A DNA stretch of 64,000 nucleotides, from NCBI RefSeq assembly GCF_963082655.1, contig NC_081554.1, positions 67,523,217 through 67,587,216 of the forward strand, read 5' to 3'. The notes beneath the pieces were generated by a model that was given only the letters and a program-made list of their open reading frames with translations, did no database searches and was not told where the DNA came from. The translations under genes and the position numbers were made by a program. This document shows, in pieces, positions 57,701 through 64,000 of the stretch; position 1 is the stretch's first letter; each line of letters begins with the position of its first letter. This DNA comes from Stomoxys calcitrans (lineage: Eukaryota > Arthropoda > Insecta > Diptera > Muscidae).

Positions 57701-58526
57701 TAGAAAACGGATATACGAAAGTCCAAAAATTTCAACCTTTTTTCTTTTATGTGTTTTTTTTCCTATGTATACAGAATTATTGCATATAAGAAACTAGTTT
57801 CTTATGCAGATATTTACAGATATAAGAATTTTTTTCTTATATGAGTAGTTTCCCTATTTCTATGTACATAATATAATCGGGCTGGGTTCGAAATAATGAG
57901 CAAATGTGAAAGTTCCACACTGTTCTATGAATATACACAAGACAACTCACTTTGGTCTGCATATTGTTTGTCTGTGGAATTGTTGTCAAATCAGGCATTC
58001 TCATCATTAAAATGATCTTATAGAACATTTTTTGAAGTGGAGCTTTCTGATTCGGTGCCTTACAAATATTTCTTTTATACGTTTGTTTCTTATAAAAGTT
58101 GTTTCTTATATCAAATCATTTTGTAATGATAAATCTTAGAAAAGACATAGTGTTTGTGGAATTATCTTAAAAACGTTTTTTTTATACATGATGTGATTAT
58201 ATGCGTTATATACCATAAACGGGTTTCATGTTTTTAAAGTCTAAATCTCATAAATGGTTAATTGTGAATTTCTATTACAGGGTAGTCCTTTCAGTTTTTT
58301 GGCCCGTTCGGTTAGGCCACACACTGGAGTTTATCATTGCTGCACATTTTGTTCCAGCAAAGGCAATAAGTTTGCCACCTGCTCCTGTGAGGGAAATATG
58401 CCTGGCTACAGTGGCTGTGGCCATGGTCACAGTGGCCATCCCGGACGTCGACATTGGTCATGTTGTGGTGAAGTTTCAAGAAATTCAGAATGTTACTTTG
58501 CTAATAGATCCTTAAATCCTAAGTAA
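31490..58526 (+). CDS. Trim45: TRIM45 orthologue, RING/B-box/filamin E3 ubiquitin ligase, nine exons, 648 aa
   Basis: Exons: 31490-31709, 53835-53992, 54065-54310, 56251-56803, 56857-57005, 57118-57247, 57309-57454, 57516-57614, 58281-58526. All junctions are GT-AG and the phases (1,0,0,1,0,1,0,0) join into one open frame of 648 codons plus stop. RING ligands: C10, C13, C25, H27, C30, C33 in exon 1; the closing pair C158/C161 comes only in exon 3. B-box 1 starts at C200/C203 and continues C213, C216, C221, C224. B-box 2: C266, H269, C278, C281, C286, C289, H294, H297. A coiled coil follows (about 300-400), then a filamin-type Ig domain (about 450-567, with 'VTDNSDGTYGIAF'). The Cys/His-rich end, 'GCGHGHSGHPGRRHWSCCG', is the TRIM45 C-terminal signature. 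Likely a cytoplasmic/nuclear ubiquitin ligase. Intron 1 is 22.1 kb and contains the antisense GH99 gene. Confidence 0.92.
32070..32560 (-). repeat. Tandem-repeat family block in Trim45 intron 1
   Basis: Inverted copy of the family seen at 10310-11350. It starts with 'tttttatatcctccaccataggatgtgggtatac' and continues 'tcgatctagccatgtccgcccgtccgtctgtcgg' and 'cccatataaaccgatctc'. Confidence 0.75.
32560..33560. repeat. Region of recurrent 'ggtaccaaaatgtacgaatt' modules
   Basis: Five or more diverged modules contain 'agtaccaaatggtaccaatt', 'ggtaccaaaatgtacgaatt', 'catatatttc' and 'ttcagtcctctagctccatctg'. The spacing is roughly 130-170 bp. It is non-coding and I do not recognise the family. Confidence 0.65.
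33674..33719. repeat. (TA)n microsatellite, about 45 bp
   Basis: Alternating TA, from 'tttta' to 'tagatatatt', at the edge of a tandem-repeat block. Confidence 0.9.
33720..34690 (-). repeat. Tandem-repeat family block
   Basis: Repeated 'gcctctagagggcgcaattcttatccaa.ttggttgaaatttcgcatgag' and 'cctgatatagctgccatat' about every 150-190 bp, inverted relative to 10310-11350. Confidence 0.85.
34690..35330. other. Non-coding intron sequence, no recognised feature
   Basis: It contains repeated 'gaaatga.accccaaaa'-type phrases at 34735-34890, an inverted 'ttttggggggctttgttt' / 'aaataaagccccaaaaa' pair at 34954-34992, and 'gatttgactatagctatgtccgtctgtcc' at 35016-35046, an end motif of the tandem-repeat family. 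Confidence 0.4.
35335..35590 (+). mobile_element. tRNA-derived SINE, diverged
   Basis: Contains 'gttagtatatctgccaataacgctgaacgccggagtttgaatcctgg', the tRNA-like head, then a diverged body with 'ggttgcgacatcgcc', and ends 'ataatgggatgcttgcgggcaaatttg'. Confidence 0.65.
35591..36415. other. AT-rich intron sequence without recognised features
   Basis: Very AT-rich, with poly-T runs and (ta)n at 36033-36043. No gene or known repeat is seen. Confidence 0.5.
36420..37045 (+). repeat. Tandem-repeat block, about 165-bp unit, with a telling tail
   Basis: Three units of 'atatcg.gagatcggtctatatggcagctatatcc.aatat.g.ccgatctggacgatattcaacaaaaag'. Then 'tacccagcttttgggtataaatgggtaaatacccgggtatttaccc' at about 36930-37030, built of short inverted 'gggta/taccc' motifs. 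Confidence 0.8.
37100..37885 (+). mobile_element. LINE copy 2, RT fragment with internal duplication, cut by a mariner
   Basis: The same family as LINE copy 1, plus orientation. Pieces include 'HGDKRMLRF'-like pre-RT text, 'PKAWQETRVV', 'KQHAYIKGRSEETAWHEFV', 'AVCIDIEGMFNSARIDTLIQ' and 'DQVDKLWVP'. About 123 bp (37388-37510) is repeated in tandem at 37511-37633. The RT continues at 38672-38860 after the mariner, at 'FEPVCYADDVIS'. It is degenerate. Confidence 0.8.
37886..38670 (+). mobile_element. Mariner-family transposon remnant inside LINE copy 2
   Basis: An ATG at 38007 opens 'MNRLTNEQRLQSIEFYYQ', the N-terminal helix-turn-helix of a mariner transposase. The frame then jumps from 'HRALLPFY' straight to 'NEAHFWLNEY', so about 100 residues including the first catalytic Asp are gone. 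Later pieces are 'MHLEKVTDWCGLWAGEIIG', 'LDLHDMWLQQADATCHTARV' (second Asp changed) and 'CDLTPLDYVLWGYVKA' (third Asp kept). Inactive. Terminal repeats are not recognisable. Confidence 0.85.
38671..38870 (+). mobile_element. LINE copy 2, post-YADD segment
   Basis: Reads 'FEPVCYADD' then, with a stop, 'NDPNKLCRSAEIVLQMAH' and 'KVGQFDAQC', the counterpart of 17660-17900. Confidence 0.75.
38880..40140 (-). repeat. Long tandem block of the 'tgatatagctgccatataaaccgatct' family
   Basis: About seven units of 'gcctctagagggcgcaattctcatccgatttgg', 'caactgtgctaagtatgg.gcaaatcggtacataacttgatatagctgccatat'. It ends with 'cgaacttagcacgctcttacttgctataccctacaccaccactgtggtacagggtattaaa'. Confidence 0.85.
40140..41115 (+). 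repeat. Second tandem block, about 165-bp unit
   Basis: Units of 'cccatatatatgtatcgcccgatttgcacttaaatggccgtagttactacaattttcaaccgatctgcacaaaatttggcatgg', repeated about five times. It ends 'ggtgtagggtattttatagtcggctccgcccgacttttgcc'. The opposite end motif, 'gtttgtgcatttgtttgcaacgc', is at about 40122. Confidence 0.85.
41390..50684 (-). CDS. GH99-family (endo-alpha-1,2-mannosidase-like) type II membrane protein, three exons, 500 aa
   Basis: Exons (minus): 50684-49681, 42246-42018, 41659-41390, with junction phases 2 and 0 and GT-AG sites ('ataag|gtaaga', 'cttag|actt', 'agg|gtgagc', 'cacag|tact'). Start: ATG 50684 in a good fly context (ttcaaaATG). Residues 10-33 form a basic-flanked signal anchor ('RKFRIILLFMIVTLIVITLV'), typical of Golgi type II enzymes; a Gln-rich stem follows (60-80). 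The GH99 domain runs from about 143 ('IHIFYTAPVPWY'), through 'SAFYPALGLY' (192-201), 'FDGIY'-like 'LDGFY', 'WKNWSYLKSFA' and 'LFVPTVGPGF', to the C-terminus. The family removes glucosylated mannose from N-glycans. However, the motif expected as NEWxEGTQIE is NNWPDGSQIE (434-443), so both catalytic Glu are altered. Closest family: MANEA/MANEAL. It may be a pseudoenzyme. Nested antisense in Trim45 intron 1. Confidence 0.85.
42767..43336. repeat. Tandem duplication, two units of about 285 bp
   Basis: Unit 1 (42767-43052) and unit 2 (43053-43336) both start 'aatgataagaata.ataatat.tgctgg' and include 'gagatggctcccaattaaaatgtaagatgacatacgtggttgttgtcttgga'. Each contains 'cgccatacctcaaaatcc' twice. 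The second half of each unit resembles LINE RNase H sequence on minus. Confidence 0.8.
42970..44410 (-). mobile_element. LINE ORF2 3' fragments (family of 25744-27330), degenerate
   Basis: Minus-strand pieces match the other copies. 'tctgacaagatatttatgtcaaccg' with 'ggtcaggtaacc.tttcg.catgaccag' (42985-43400) lies in the RNase H region. 'gccacaatgtccagaggcataggttgtagcattaaatt' with 'gtccaccagaccacaacaccatataac' (44025-44160) is the post-RT region. 43500-43970 between them has no recognised content. Confidence 0.65.
44470..45250. other. Intron sequence without a gene
   Basis: Contains a short 'ggtaggttcctaccaaaattggtag' inverted motif at 44513-44537, and 'cgtgagcgtgagcg' and 'cacgag' phrases at 45085-45250 that recur in short variants. 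No coding content is recognised. Confidence 0.4.
45258..45960 (-). mobile_element. LINE RT fragment, degenerate
   Basis: Minus frames read 'EETLKLLVDTHFPENSP' (45868-45650), then 'DFRPISLSSFMKTLERLIE' (45515-45258), in the order expected for a Jockey-like ORF2. Stops and frame breaks are present. Confidence 0.75.
45960..47560 (+). mobile_element. LINE 3' half with RNase H, degenerate
   Basis: Contains an internal repeat, 'ttctactccaagg.ttaaacgatgacctcctgtc.aagga' at 46248-46295 and 46371-46415. A plus frame at 46820-47030 has an RNase H-like end, 'THDETLTWVPGHEEIPRNER'-type with 'ADECARKG'. Then a tail with 'DEEETIEHLLCFSPDLQRR' (47205-47260) and a 3' end with 'caatgggccaaacaggacttcg' and 'cctaacctaaac'. 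G+C is higher than its surroundings. Confidence 0.75.
47820..48740 (+). repeat. Minisatellite-bearing element (family of 13090-15330)
   Basis: Same start ('gtctctttgttggtttgtttgtttg') and the same units, 'accatggcaatat.gggcttaaat.aaaggtatttgagtgtagaatacgaat'. Confidence 0.8.
48505..48911. repeat. Imperfect inverted repeat, arms of about 130 bp
   Basis: The left arm (about 48505-48641) reads 'tttgctaaacattgcaatatggggaggaagaggtattttagag...'. Its reverse complement lies at about 48786-48911, '...ctctaaaatacctcttcctccccatattgcaatgttcagca'. The spacer is about 145 bp. Confidence 0.8.
49081..49330 (+). mobile_element. tRNA-derived SINE, head-truncated
   Basis: Contains 'gcgatgattattccctcctaatgctgg', 'gtcgcagtgcggcacgccgtt', 'ataaaaaggaggcgccttatcattgggc' and 'ttccttatggaatgttcatgggc'. 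The tRNA-like head is missing. Confidence 0.8.
50785..52480. other. Upstream region of the GH99 gene and intron sequence, no gene
   Basis: The first 600 bp are pyrimidine-rich and repeat-poor, with (tgtg)n-like text at 51100-51230, probably the GH99 5' region. From 51640 on the sequence looks like degenerate LINE text but no convincing motif is found. Confidence 0.4.
52490..53240 (-). mobile_element. Degenerate LINE RT thumb/connection fragment
   Basis: The stretch 'cagtggactatcctcggattcaggc.ccatttcg..tctacggcctgtc' matches the minus-strand LINE at 17670-17710. 'gtatttttaccttgtcagatatcgaaatcgatctattgag' corresponds to the post-RT 'LSISDKVKYLG' type motif on minus. Confidence 0.55.
53465..53545 (+). 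repeat. Short dispersed repeat
   Basis: Matches 5815-5930 ('tgttattgtagcagtgtgttctacactgaggc', 'tccatcgggtcaatccggtacgta'). Confidence 0.6.
54350..55785 (+). mobile_element. 5'-truncated LINE with RNase H in Trim45 intron 3
   Basis: Starts at the RT catalytic motif ('VAYADDVAIAIRGKFPSTLRD') and runs through 'YPGVLWKG', 'MVWWTALQKSIY' and 'CITAALRTTSSDALNLILHL'. Then RNase H remnants ('ADKLASLGT', 'PGILESVGMPLAIC') and the tail 'VIVSVMTGHCLIRKHADSLK', 'CRSCEDIGEEETIEHLLCVS'. It ends in 'tggcagagtgccacttaaacctaacctta'. Frames are broken in several places. The same family as 25744-27330. Confidence 0.82.
55790..56135 (+). mobile_element. LINE 3' tail, RTE-like, degenerate
   Basis: Reads 'RRREKKCLFRRKKKEMERRE' and then 'KARWKDQVVGATLKLGVRDF'. 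The 3' part, 'cgaaagcccgatggaaagatcaagtggtggga.', is repeated at 60270-60420. It ends with a poly-A tract at 56125-56135, consistent with target-primed insertion in intron 3. Confidence 0.7.
57615..58280. other. Trim45 intron 8, no other feature
   Basis: AT-rich sequence with scattered 'ttcttat' motifs at 57780-58110. No gene is seen. Confidence 0.5.
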
Positions 58527-58584
58527 ACGTAAATATATGCTTCTATATATCTTCCAAAGTAACATGACTATTATTTATGTTATA

Positions 58585-58622
58585 AATAAATTGTTGTATC
58601 CACCATTAGTTAACATAATAAA
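58585..58622 (+). terminator. Candidate Trim45 polyadenylation signals
   Basis: AATAAA at 58585-58590 and again at 58617-58622, 59 and 91 bases after the stop codon at 58526. Confidence 0.6.
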
Positions 58623-59029
58623 TCACATACCATATAAAGGAAAATGTTCTAAATAATTGCGAAATATTCTAAAAATAAATGTTTGTTGACATTCAGTAAC
58701 TAGTTACTAAAACAGGGATGGTATTATCTGCTTTTTTGATCATAATTCGTAAGTAAAAAACATTTATTAAACACATGTACATATAAAAGTTCAGGCACTT
58801 CTTATGGGAAATATTTCCTCGATCTTTATGAAACATACGCTTTATACACGTATCTACCATGAAACAAGACATGAGATTTGGAGTTAAATTTTTAGTCAGC
58901 CAAAGGCTTCAATATTAGCCTGAAGAACAACAGCACCCAATTTCTTCATGTGATATGATGTCTTCTTATTTGAATGAAAGAGAACAGGTAGTAATTTTCA
59001 AGGAGAAATTCACAACCGATTGGTCTATC

Positions 59030-59445
59030 AAGAGGAGTACCACAGAGGTCTGTTTTAGGTATACTACACTTCTCTCTGTACATTAATGACATAATCGAGA
59101 TGCCTAGTTGATATTATATTCACATATACGCTGATGATGTTCAGCTATGCTTCTCGTTCAATATTTCCGATATTTATCTTGTATTGAGAAAATCAACCTG
59201 AATATGATGAGAATTGGCAGATGGGCTAAGGTCAATGTTCTTCATTTAATTAAGCTTTTTTATATTTCCAGGAACAAATACGATAGCAATAGTCTTCCAT
59301 CAGTCAGGAAAAATGGATGTGACTTTGAGTACACACCATTTGCGAGAAATTCAGGTGTCATTTTCAAAAATGATTTGTCCTGGAATAGACATATTGGCAA
59401 TACTATTGGTATAATGTACGGAATGCTCCGTTCCCTATAGTCCAT
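59030..59445 (+). mobile_element. LINE RT fragment, degenerate
   Basis: Plus frames read 'GVPQRSVLGILHFSLYINDI', 'IYADDVQLCFSFNISDIYLV' (YADD catalytic pair) and 'FARNSGVIFKNDLSWNRHIG'. A different family from LINE copies 1 and 2. Confidence 0.75.
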
Positions 59446-59499
59446 TCAATTTTTTATACCTTTAGAGATCAAAGTATGATTGTTAAGCCCTATTTGTTA

Positions 59500-60430
59500 A
59501 CAAAGCCACTATACTGGTGCGAGATTAATGCTAATTCGTAGAAACAAAGAAGGAATCTGGTAACTGACATAGATAGTGTGCTGAGGATATGGAAAGAACA
59601 TTTTTCCCAGCTGTAAGTGTCCGACGATGGCGGCGAAGAGGATGCTGCAGATCCAATCTCTGATAATGGTGTAGAATGTTTACTCTTCCTAGTCAGAATG
59701 AGGTCCAAGTAGCAGTGATCCGACTGAAGAACAACAAGGTAGCAGTGGCCGACGATCAGTTAAAATGGGTCTAGCAGTTAATGGAGATAAAACAAAATAG
59801 ATGGTTTCAACTCCCAAAACGCCTCGTACAACCGATCAGTTCAAGAAAATGGAGAAAGTTGCGAACCACAACTTTGAGATAGCCAGTAACTTTATCTACC
59901 TCGGCACAATCGTAACCGAAACGACCTATTTTGGACTAAGCAAGCAGTTTAGAAACAAGGGCACCTTTCGACAGACGAAGATTACACTAAACAAGGCTGT
60001 GATATTACCCGTATTTTTATATGGTTCTGAGGCATGGGTACTTGTGAAAGCAGACGCGGCAGTTCTTGAAGGGTTTGAGAGAAAGATTCTTCGTAAAATA
60101 TATGGACCAGTTTGTCGTAATGGAGAATATAGGCGTCGTATGAACCGCGAGCTGTATGACGACGATAGCATATTTAAACGTATCAAAATACAACGTTGCA
60201 TTGGCTAGGTCATGTTGCGAAAGTGGATAAAGAAGCTCCAGCAAAGAATACGGTGGTACACACAAACCGGGACGACCAAAAGCCCGATGGAAAGATCAAG
60301 TGGTGGGAGACATTTTGAAACTTGGTGTCAGAGATTATAAAATGAGCGCAGATCGAGGCACTTGGGACGCTATTCTACGTTCGGCTAGTGGAACAAACGT
60401 TCTGTCTTGGCCAATTAAAGTAAAGTAAGT
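59500..60430 (+). mobile_element. RTE-like LINE 3' end, degenerate
   Basis: The frame 59801-60208 carries 'NFEIASNFIYLGTIVTE', 'VILPVFLYGSEAWVLVKAD' and 'FERKILRKIYGPVCRNGEYRRRMN', the C-terminal region common to RTE-type RTs in insects. Then, frame-shifted, 'KARWKDQVVGDILKLGVRDY' at 60280-60340. It ends 'ccaattaaagtaaagtaagtaa'. Confidence 0.8.
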
Positions 60431-60439
60431 AAACCAAGA

Positions 60440-60930
60440 ATGGCTAAAAAATCATGTTCCGCCAGATGCCAATTAGATTGACTTTTCTATTTGGGCCATT
60501 TTAGAGAGGAATAAAAAAATATCCCAATATAGATGCGGTGGAGTAAACCATTATACAGGAATGTGGCAAAATACCAGCATAAGTGCATTTCATTTTCGGG
60601 CACCTCAGAGCTACAGCAGAGGCATCACTAAAAGAAAATATGGAAATATTTGATAACTGTTACATATTTTCTATTAAATTTGGTTTGCCATTTCATAATA
60701 TACTGCTAACATACGGCCCCAAATGGCAAGCCCTTATCTTTATTATAAAACTAGCTGAACCGGTCTCGCTCCTCTGCTCCTTTTTTACTTTATATGGAAC
60801 AAATTATCTTTTGAATATTTATTTTCGACAATTAAAGAGGTTTTAGTGAAATACCATGCTACGAAAACAGTATATGCATATCGCTTGACTAACAGTATAA
60901 CAATATAAGTGCCTTTGTCTGAATCCCATA
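60440..60930. other. Non-coding stretch without recognised features
   Basis: No gene or repeat family is recognised. Confidence 0.4.
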
Positions 60931-62150
60931 TGATCTTTATTGGAAATTGGTTATCAAATTCGTTTTCTAATCTCAAATACCTTTCATTTGACAAACATAT
61001 TGGAATGGTCGGTAAATTGTTATCCTTTGGAGGGTGTTTTGGGGAAAGGGCGGTACCCCAAATATTTACATGGTTCTAAATTTGGATATCAGATTCGTAT
61101 TCTACTCCCAAATACCTTTATTTAAGCCCCATATTGTGATGGTCAGTAAATAATTGCTGTTTGTAGGGTATTTTGGGAAAGGGGTAGACCCCCAGAAAAA
61201 TATTCTCGATTGATACCTCGGTGGGTATCAATTTCGTGCTTTACTACCCAATACCTTTCATTTGAGCCCCACATTGATATCGGTCGGTAAATATGCCAGA
61301 ATTTGGGGTGTTTTGGCAAGTGGGATGGTCCCCCAAACATTTAGCCCTGAAAATATATCAGCATCGTGCTCTCTATCATTTATTTGAACCCCATATTGCC
61401 TTGGCCTCAAAATTGGATATTAAATTCGTTTTCTAATTCGTTTCAGCAAATATATCCGGTTTGAGGTATGGGCCCTAAAAACTATGAATATTGTGATTCA
61501 CTGTCTTGAAGACCCAAATTGACTTGGTGAGCAAATACGTTCTATTTGGAGGTTGTTATGGTGGTGGGACGTCGCCTACTCGAGGTCTACTACCAAATAC
61601 CATTCATCTGAGCCCCATATTTCCAAAGTCGCCAAACATGACCGGTGGTCACTCAGTGACTTGGCCTTGAAAATGTCTGTCGGATTCGTGTTCTACTCTA
61701 AAATACCTCTTATTAGAGCCCCATATTGCAATGGTTAGTAAATAATTCCTATATGGGTAGTGTTTATGGGGGTGGGATGACCCCATAGACACTTTTTCCC
61801 GAATATTTATATGAGATTCATGCTTTACTCCCAAAGACCTTTCATTTGAGCCCCATATTCCTATGGTCGTAAATTTTTCCTCTTTGGGGGATGTTTTTGG
61901 GGAGGGACGGCCCCCAAACACTTGGTCCCACATTTGGATATCAGATTCGTATTCTACATTCAAATAGTTTTTGTTTAATCCCATATTGCCATGGTCAGTA
62001 AATATGTCCTGTTTTGGAGGTAGGGGTGGTCCCCCAAACACTTGGTCCGATAATTGGATATCAGATTTGTATTCTACTCGCAAATATCTTTCATTTGAGT
62101 CCCATATTGCCATGGTCGATCAATATGTCCGATTTAGGGGTTTTTTGCAC
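60930..62150 (-). repeat. Minisatellite block in reverse orientation (family of 13090-15330)
   Basis: Units read 'tggatatcagattcgtattctactc.caaatacctttcatttgagccccatattgccatggtcagtaaatat', the reverse complement of the units at 13160-15330 and 47870-48740. Confidence 0.82.
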
Positions 62151-62155
62151 GCGTA

Positions 62156-62735
62156 ACAAAGGACTTATTGAGAGGCGTCTATAGACTTAATATAGCCAAA
62201 CAAAAAATATTCAAAAGCCGTTTAATCGCACGACCTAGGCAGCCAATTGACCGGTTCTGGACGTGAAATTAAAATGTTCACCGAACTCACCTCTCAATAA
62301 GTCCTTTGTTACGCGTGCTGTGTGACATGTGGCAACGTCTTGTTGAAACCACATGTCATGCAAGTCAAGCTCTTGGATTTTCTGCCATAAAGAATTGGAT
62401 ATCATCTCCCGATAGTGCTCACCAATCAGAGTTACGTTACGATACGCATCATCTTTGAAGAAGTACGGTCCAATGATGCCACCAGCCCATAAACCGCACC
62501 AAACTGTGACTTTTTCTGGATGCATTGGTAGTTCTTGCAACGCTTCTGGCTGATATTCACTAGTCCGCTTCAATTGATGCATTGGAAGACAACATTGAAG
62601 CATTTATTCGTGAGATACCGGCCGAAGTGTTGGAAAGAGTATGCCAAAATTGGACTAAGCAGGTGGATCATTTGAGGCGCAGTCACGGTCAACATTTGCA
62701 TGAAATAATCTTCAAACATTCAATTATATAGACCG
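62156..62735. mobile_element. Rearranged mariner remnant, two halves in opposite orientation
   Basis: On minus (62567-62235) the frame reads 'EALQELPMHPEKVTVWCGLW', 'LDLHDMWFQQDVATCHTARV' and 'LLRGEFGEHF', a mid-transposase segment. On plus (62566-62733) the frame reads 'SIDALEDNIEAFIREIPAEV'-type text and 'HLRRSHGQHLHEIIFKH', the C-terminal segment. The two halves meet head-to-head near 62566. In a normal mariner both lie on one strand. Confidence 0.82.
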
Positions 62736-62814
62736 TACCTATAGATTAAATTAAAGATTTCATGCACTTTTTCTGAATTTTATATATATATATATTTTTT
62801 TTTTTTGAAAAGCA

Positions 62815-63120
62815 AATTTACCCATGGACATTCCATTAAGGAACTGGGGGCAAACTTCTCACATATCAATGAGTGCTGTCCAATTCAATTTTAAGCTCAA
62901 TGATAAGGGACTTTCTTTTTATAGGCGACTCCGAACGGCATGCCGCAGAGCGACACTTCTTTGGGAAGAAGTTTTTACATGGCAAAGTACCTCACAAATG
63001 TCGCCAGCATTAAGAGGGGATAACCACCACTGAAAATTTTTCTGATGTTCCCGCCAGGATTCGAACCCAGGCGTTCAGCGTCATAGGCGGACATGCTAAC
63101 CACTGCGCTACGGTGGCTTT
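62815..63120 (-). mobile_element. tRNA-derived SINE, minus orientation, full-length head
   Basis: Contains 'gggataaccaccactgaaaatttttctgatgttcccgccaggattcgaacccagg', then 'gacatgctaaccactgcgctacggtggc', that is a clean B-box (gggttcgaatcctgg) and A-box-like head on minus. The poly-T/TA tract at 62780-62807 precedes its tail. Confidence 0.85.
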
Positions 63121-64000
63121 TCTATAGCTCTTAAAAAATCACCCTTTATATACAACAACTTTGTGAGACTATACAACTCTTCTATATCTCGATATTATAT
63201 CAGCTGGGCTAGCGACATTACCTTTCCATTTCATTATACCTTGTGCTGCTAAAGAAAAAATGCTCTCTATTTTAGAATTCGCTCTCTTATTTTAAGAGTA
63301 AAAAAACTCTTTATAATCTGCTCTTTGGTACAATGAGAAGGAGTGTATAAACAGGAGAGCAAGAGCAAAATATTCATGTTGACAACACTTCTAATTATAA
63401 ATAGACATAGATACTTGTAAGGAAACATTCTCAAGTTTCCTTAAACGCTTGTTCTCCAGTTGACAGTTAGATAATCAGGGAATGACAAAACGTCATAATA
63501 AACGGAAATTTGTCAAGACAAATGATAAGAAGTAATGTGTAAAGCCAATAAAGCATTTTTAATTAATAAATAATTAATTATGCCTATCAGCAGGTGTACT
63601 TGTATATGGATTGGAGGGAAGTAAGTTATGTATTCAAAAGGGTATACATATTTTCATATTAGGAATTTTCAGGATGTTATTTTTAAAGGTTTTTTAATAA
63701 ATTTGTTTAATCTCCAAATCGATTATTATGAATATTAATGCAGGCAGTTTGCCATATTCAAACAGTCACTAATAAAATTGCTTGGCTTATACAAATAAAA
63801 TAGTACACGTACTCAGTACAACCACTAACTACATCACATTGCGCAAGGACAGAGGACCGGTTGTGGTGTTCAAGCATATTCGATTGGCAAAATAATAATA
63901 ATACGTCTGCCATTACCGTCATATTAGTCAGTTTGCAGCAGTGCATCAGGCAGAGAGCATGCAAGTAGTGACATAGTGATTATAACGGTTCGATAAAACT
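63121..64000. other. AT-rich sequence without recognised gene
   Basis: No coding exon, RNA gene or known repeat family is recognised. Sequence complexity is higher than in the repeat blocks. Confidence 0.45.

Noticed and set aside
59801..60208. 135-codon frame as a host gene
   Set aside because: It matches the C-terminal region of RTE-like reverse transcriptases and is followed by the usual LINE tail.

Overview
This is a eukaryotic window, almost certainly from a higher (calyptrate, muscoid) fly. The coding exons are sparse, have GT-AG introns and encode insect-type orthologues. They sit in a sea of fly repeats: tRNA-derived SINEs, TA-flanked mariner MITEs, RNase H-bearing LINEs, and tandem blocks built on 'cggtctatatggcagctatat'. 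Genus is not decidable by eye; a muscid such as Musca or Stomoxys is my guess. No bacterial, CRISPR or rRNA features are seen.

Left part (1-12.3 kb): a decayed LINE, then a divergent pair. One is a first exon of an unrecognised RGG/serine-rich protein on minus (2746-3723). The other is an intact, apparently single-exon, lysine-rich 259-aa protein on plus (4865-5644). A very long pure (TA)n tract follows, then another unrecognised first coding exon on plus (9052-10241).

Middle (12-29.9 kb): mostly repeats. The main feature is a complete Transib/RAG1-family DNA transposon at 17901-23249. It has a perfect 5-bp target duplication (CATCG), termini that begin with CACAGTG (the V(D)J recombination heptamer), 1,431-bp terminal inverted repeats with only two mismatches that I could find, and an intact 680-aa transposase keeping the D-D-E triad and zinc ligands. 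It is inserted in the YADD active-site motif of a LINE reverse transcriptase.

Right part (29.9-58.6 kb): the tau-tubulin kinase gene Asator (minus; first coding exon(s) only) is head-to-head with a complete nine-exon TRIM45 orthologue (plus, 31490-58526, 648 aa, all splice phases consistent). The 22-kb first intron of Trim45 contains a complete three-exon antisense gene for a GH99 endo-alpha-1,2-mannosidase-like type II membrane protein (50684-41390, 500 aa). Both expected catalytic glutamates of that protein are replaced (Asn435, Asp438), so it may be a pseudoenzyme. The introns are filled with LINE, mariner, SINE and minisatellite debris.

End (58.6-64 kb): LINE tails, a long G/C-patterned minisatellite block, a rearranged mariner, a SINE, and unique AT-rich sequence. 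The host genes do not form a single pathway: Asator is a CK1-family kinase, Trim45 a RING E3 ligase, and the GH99 protein a Golgi-type glycan-processing homologue.
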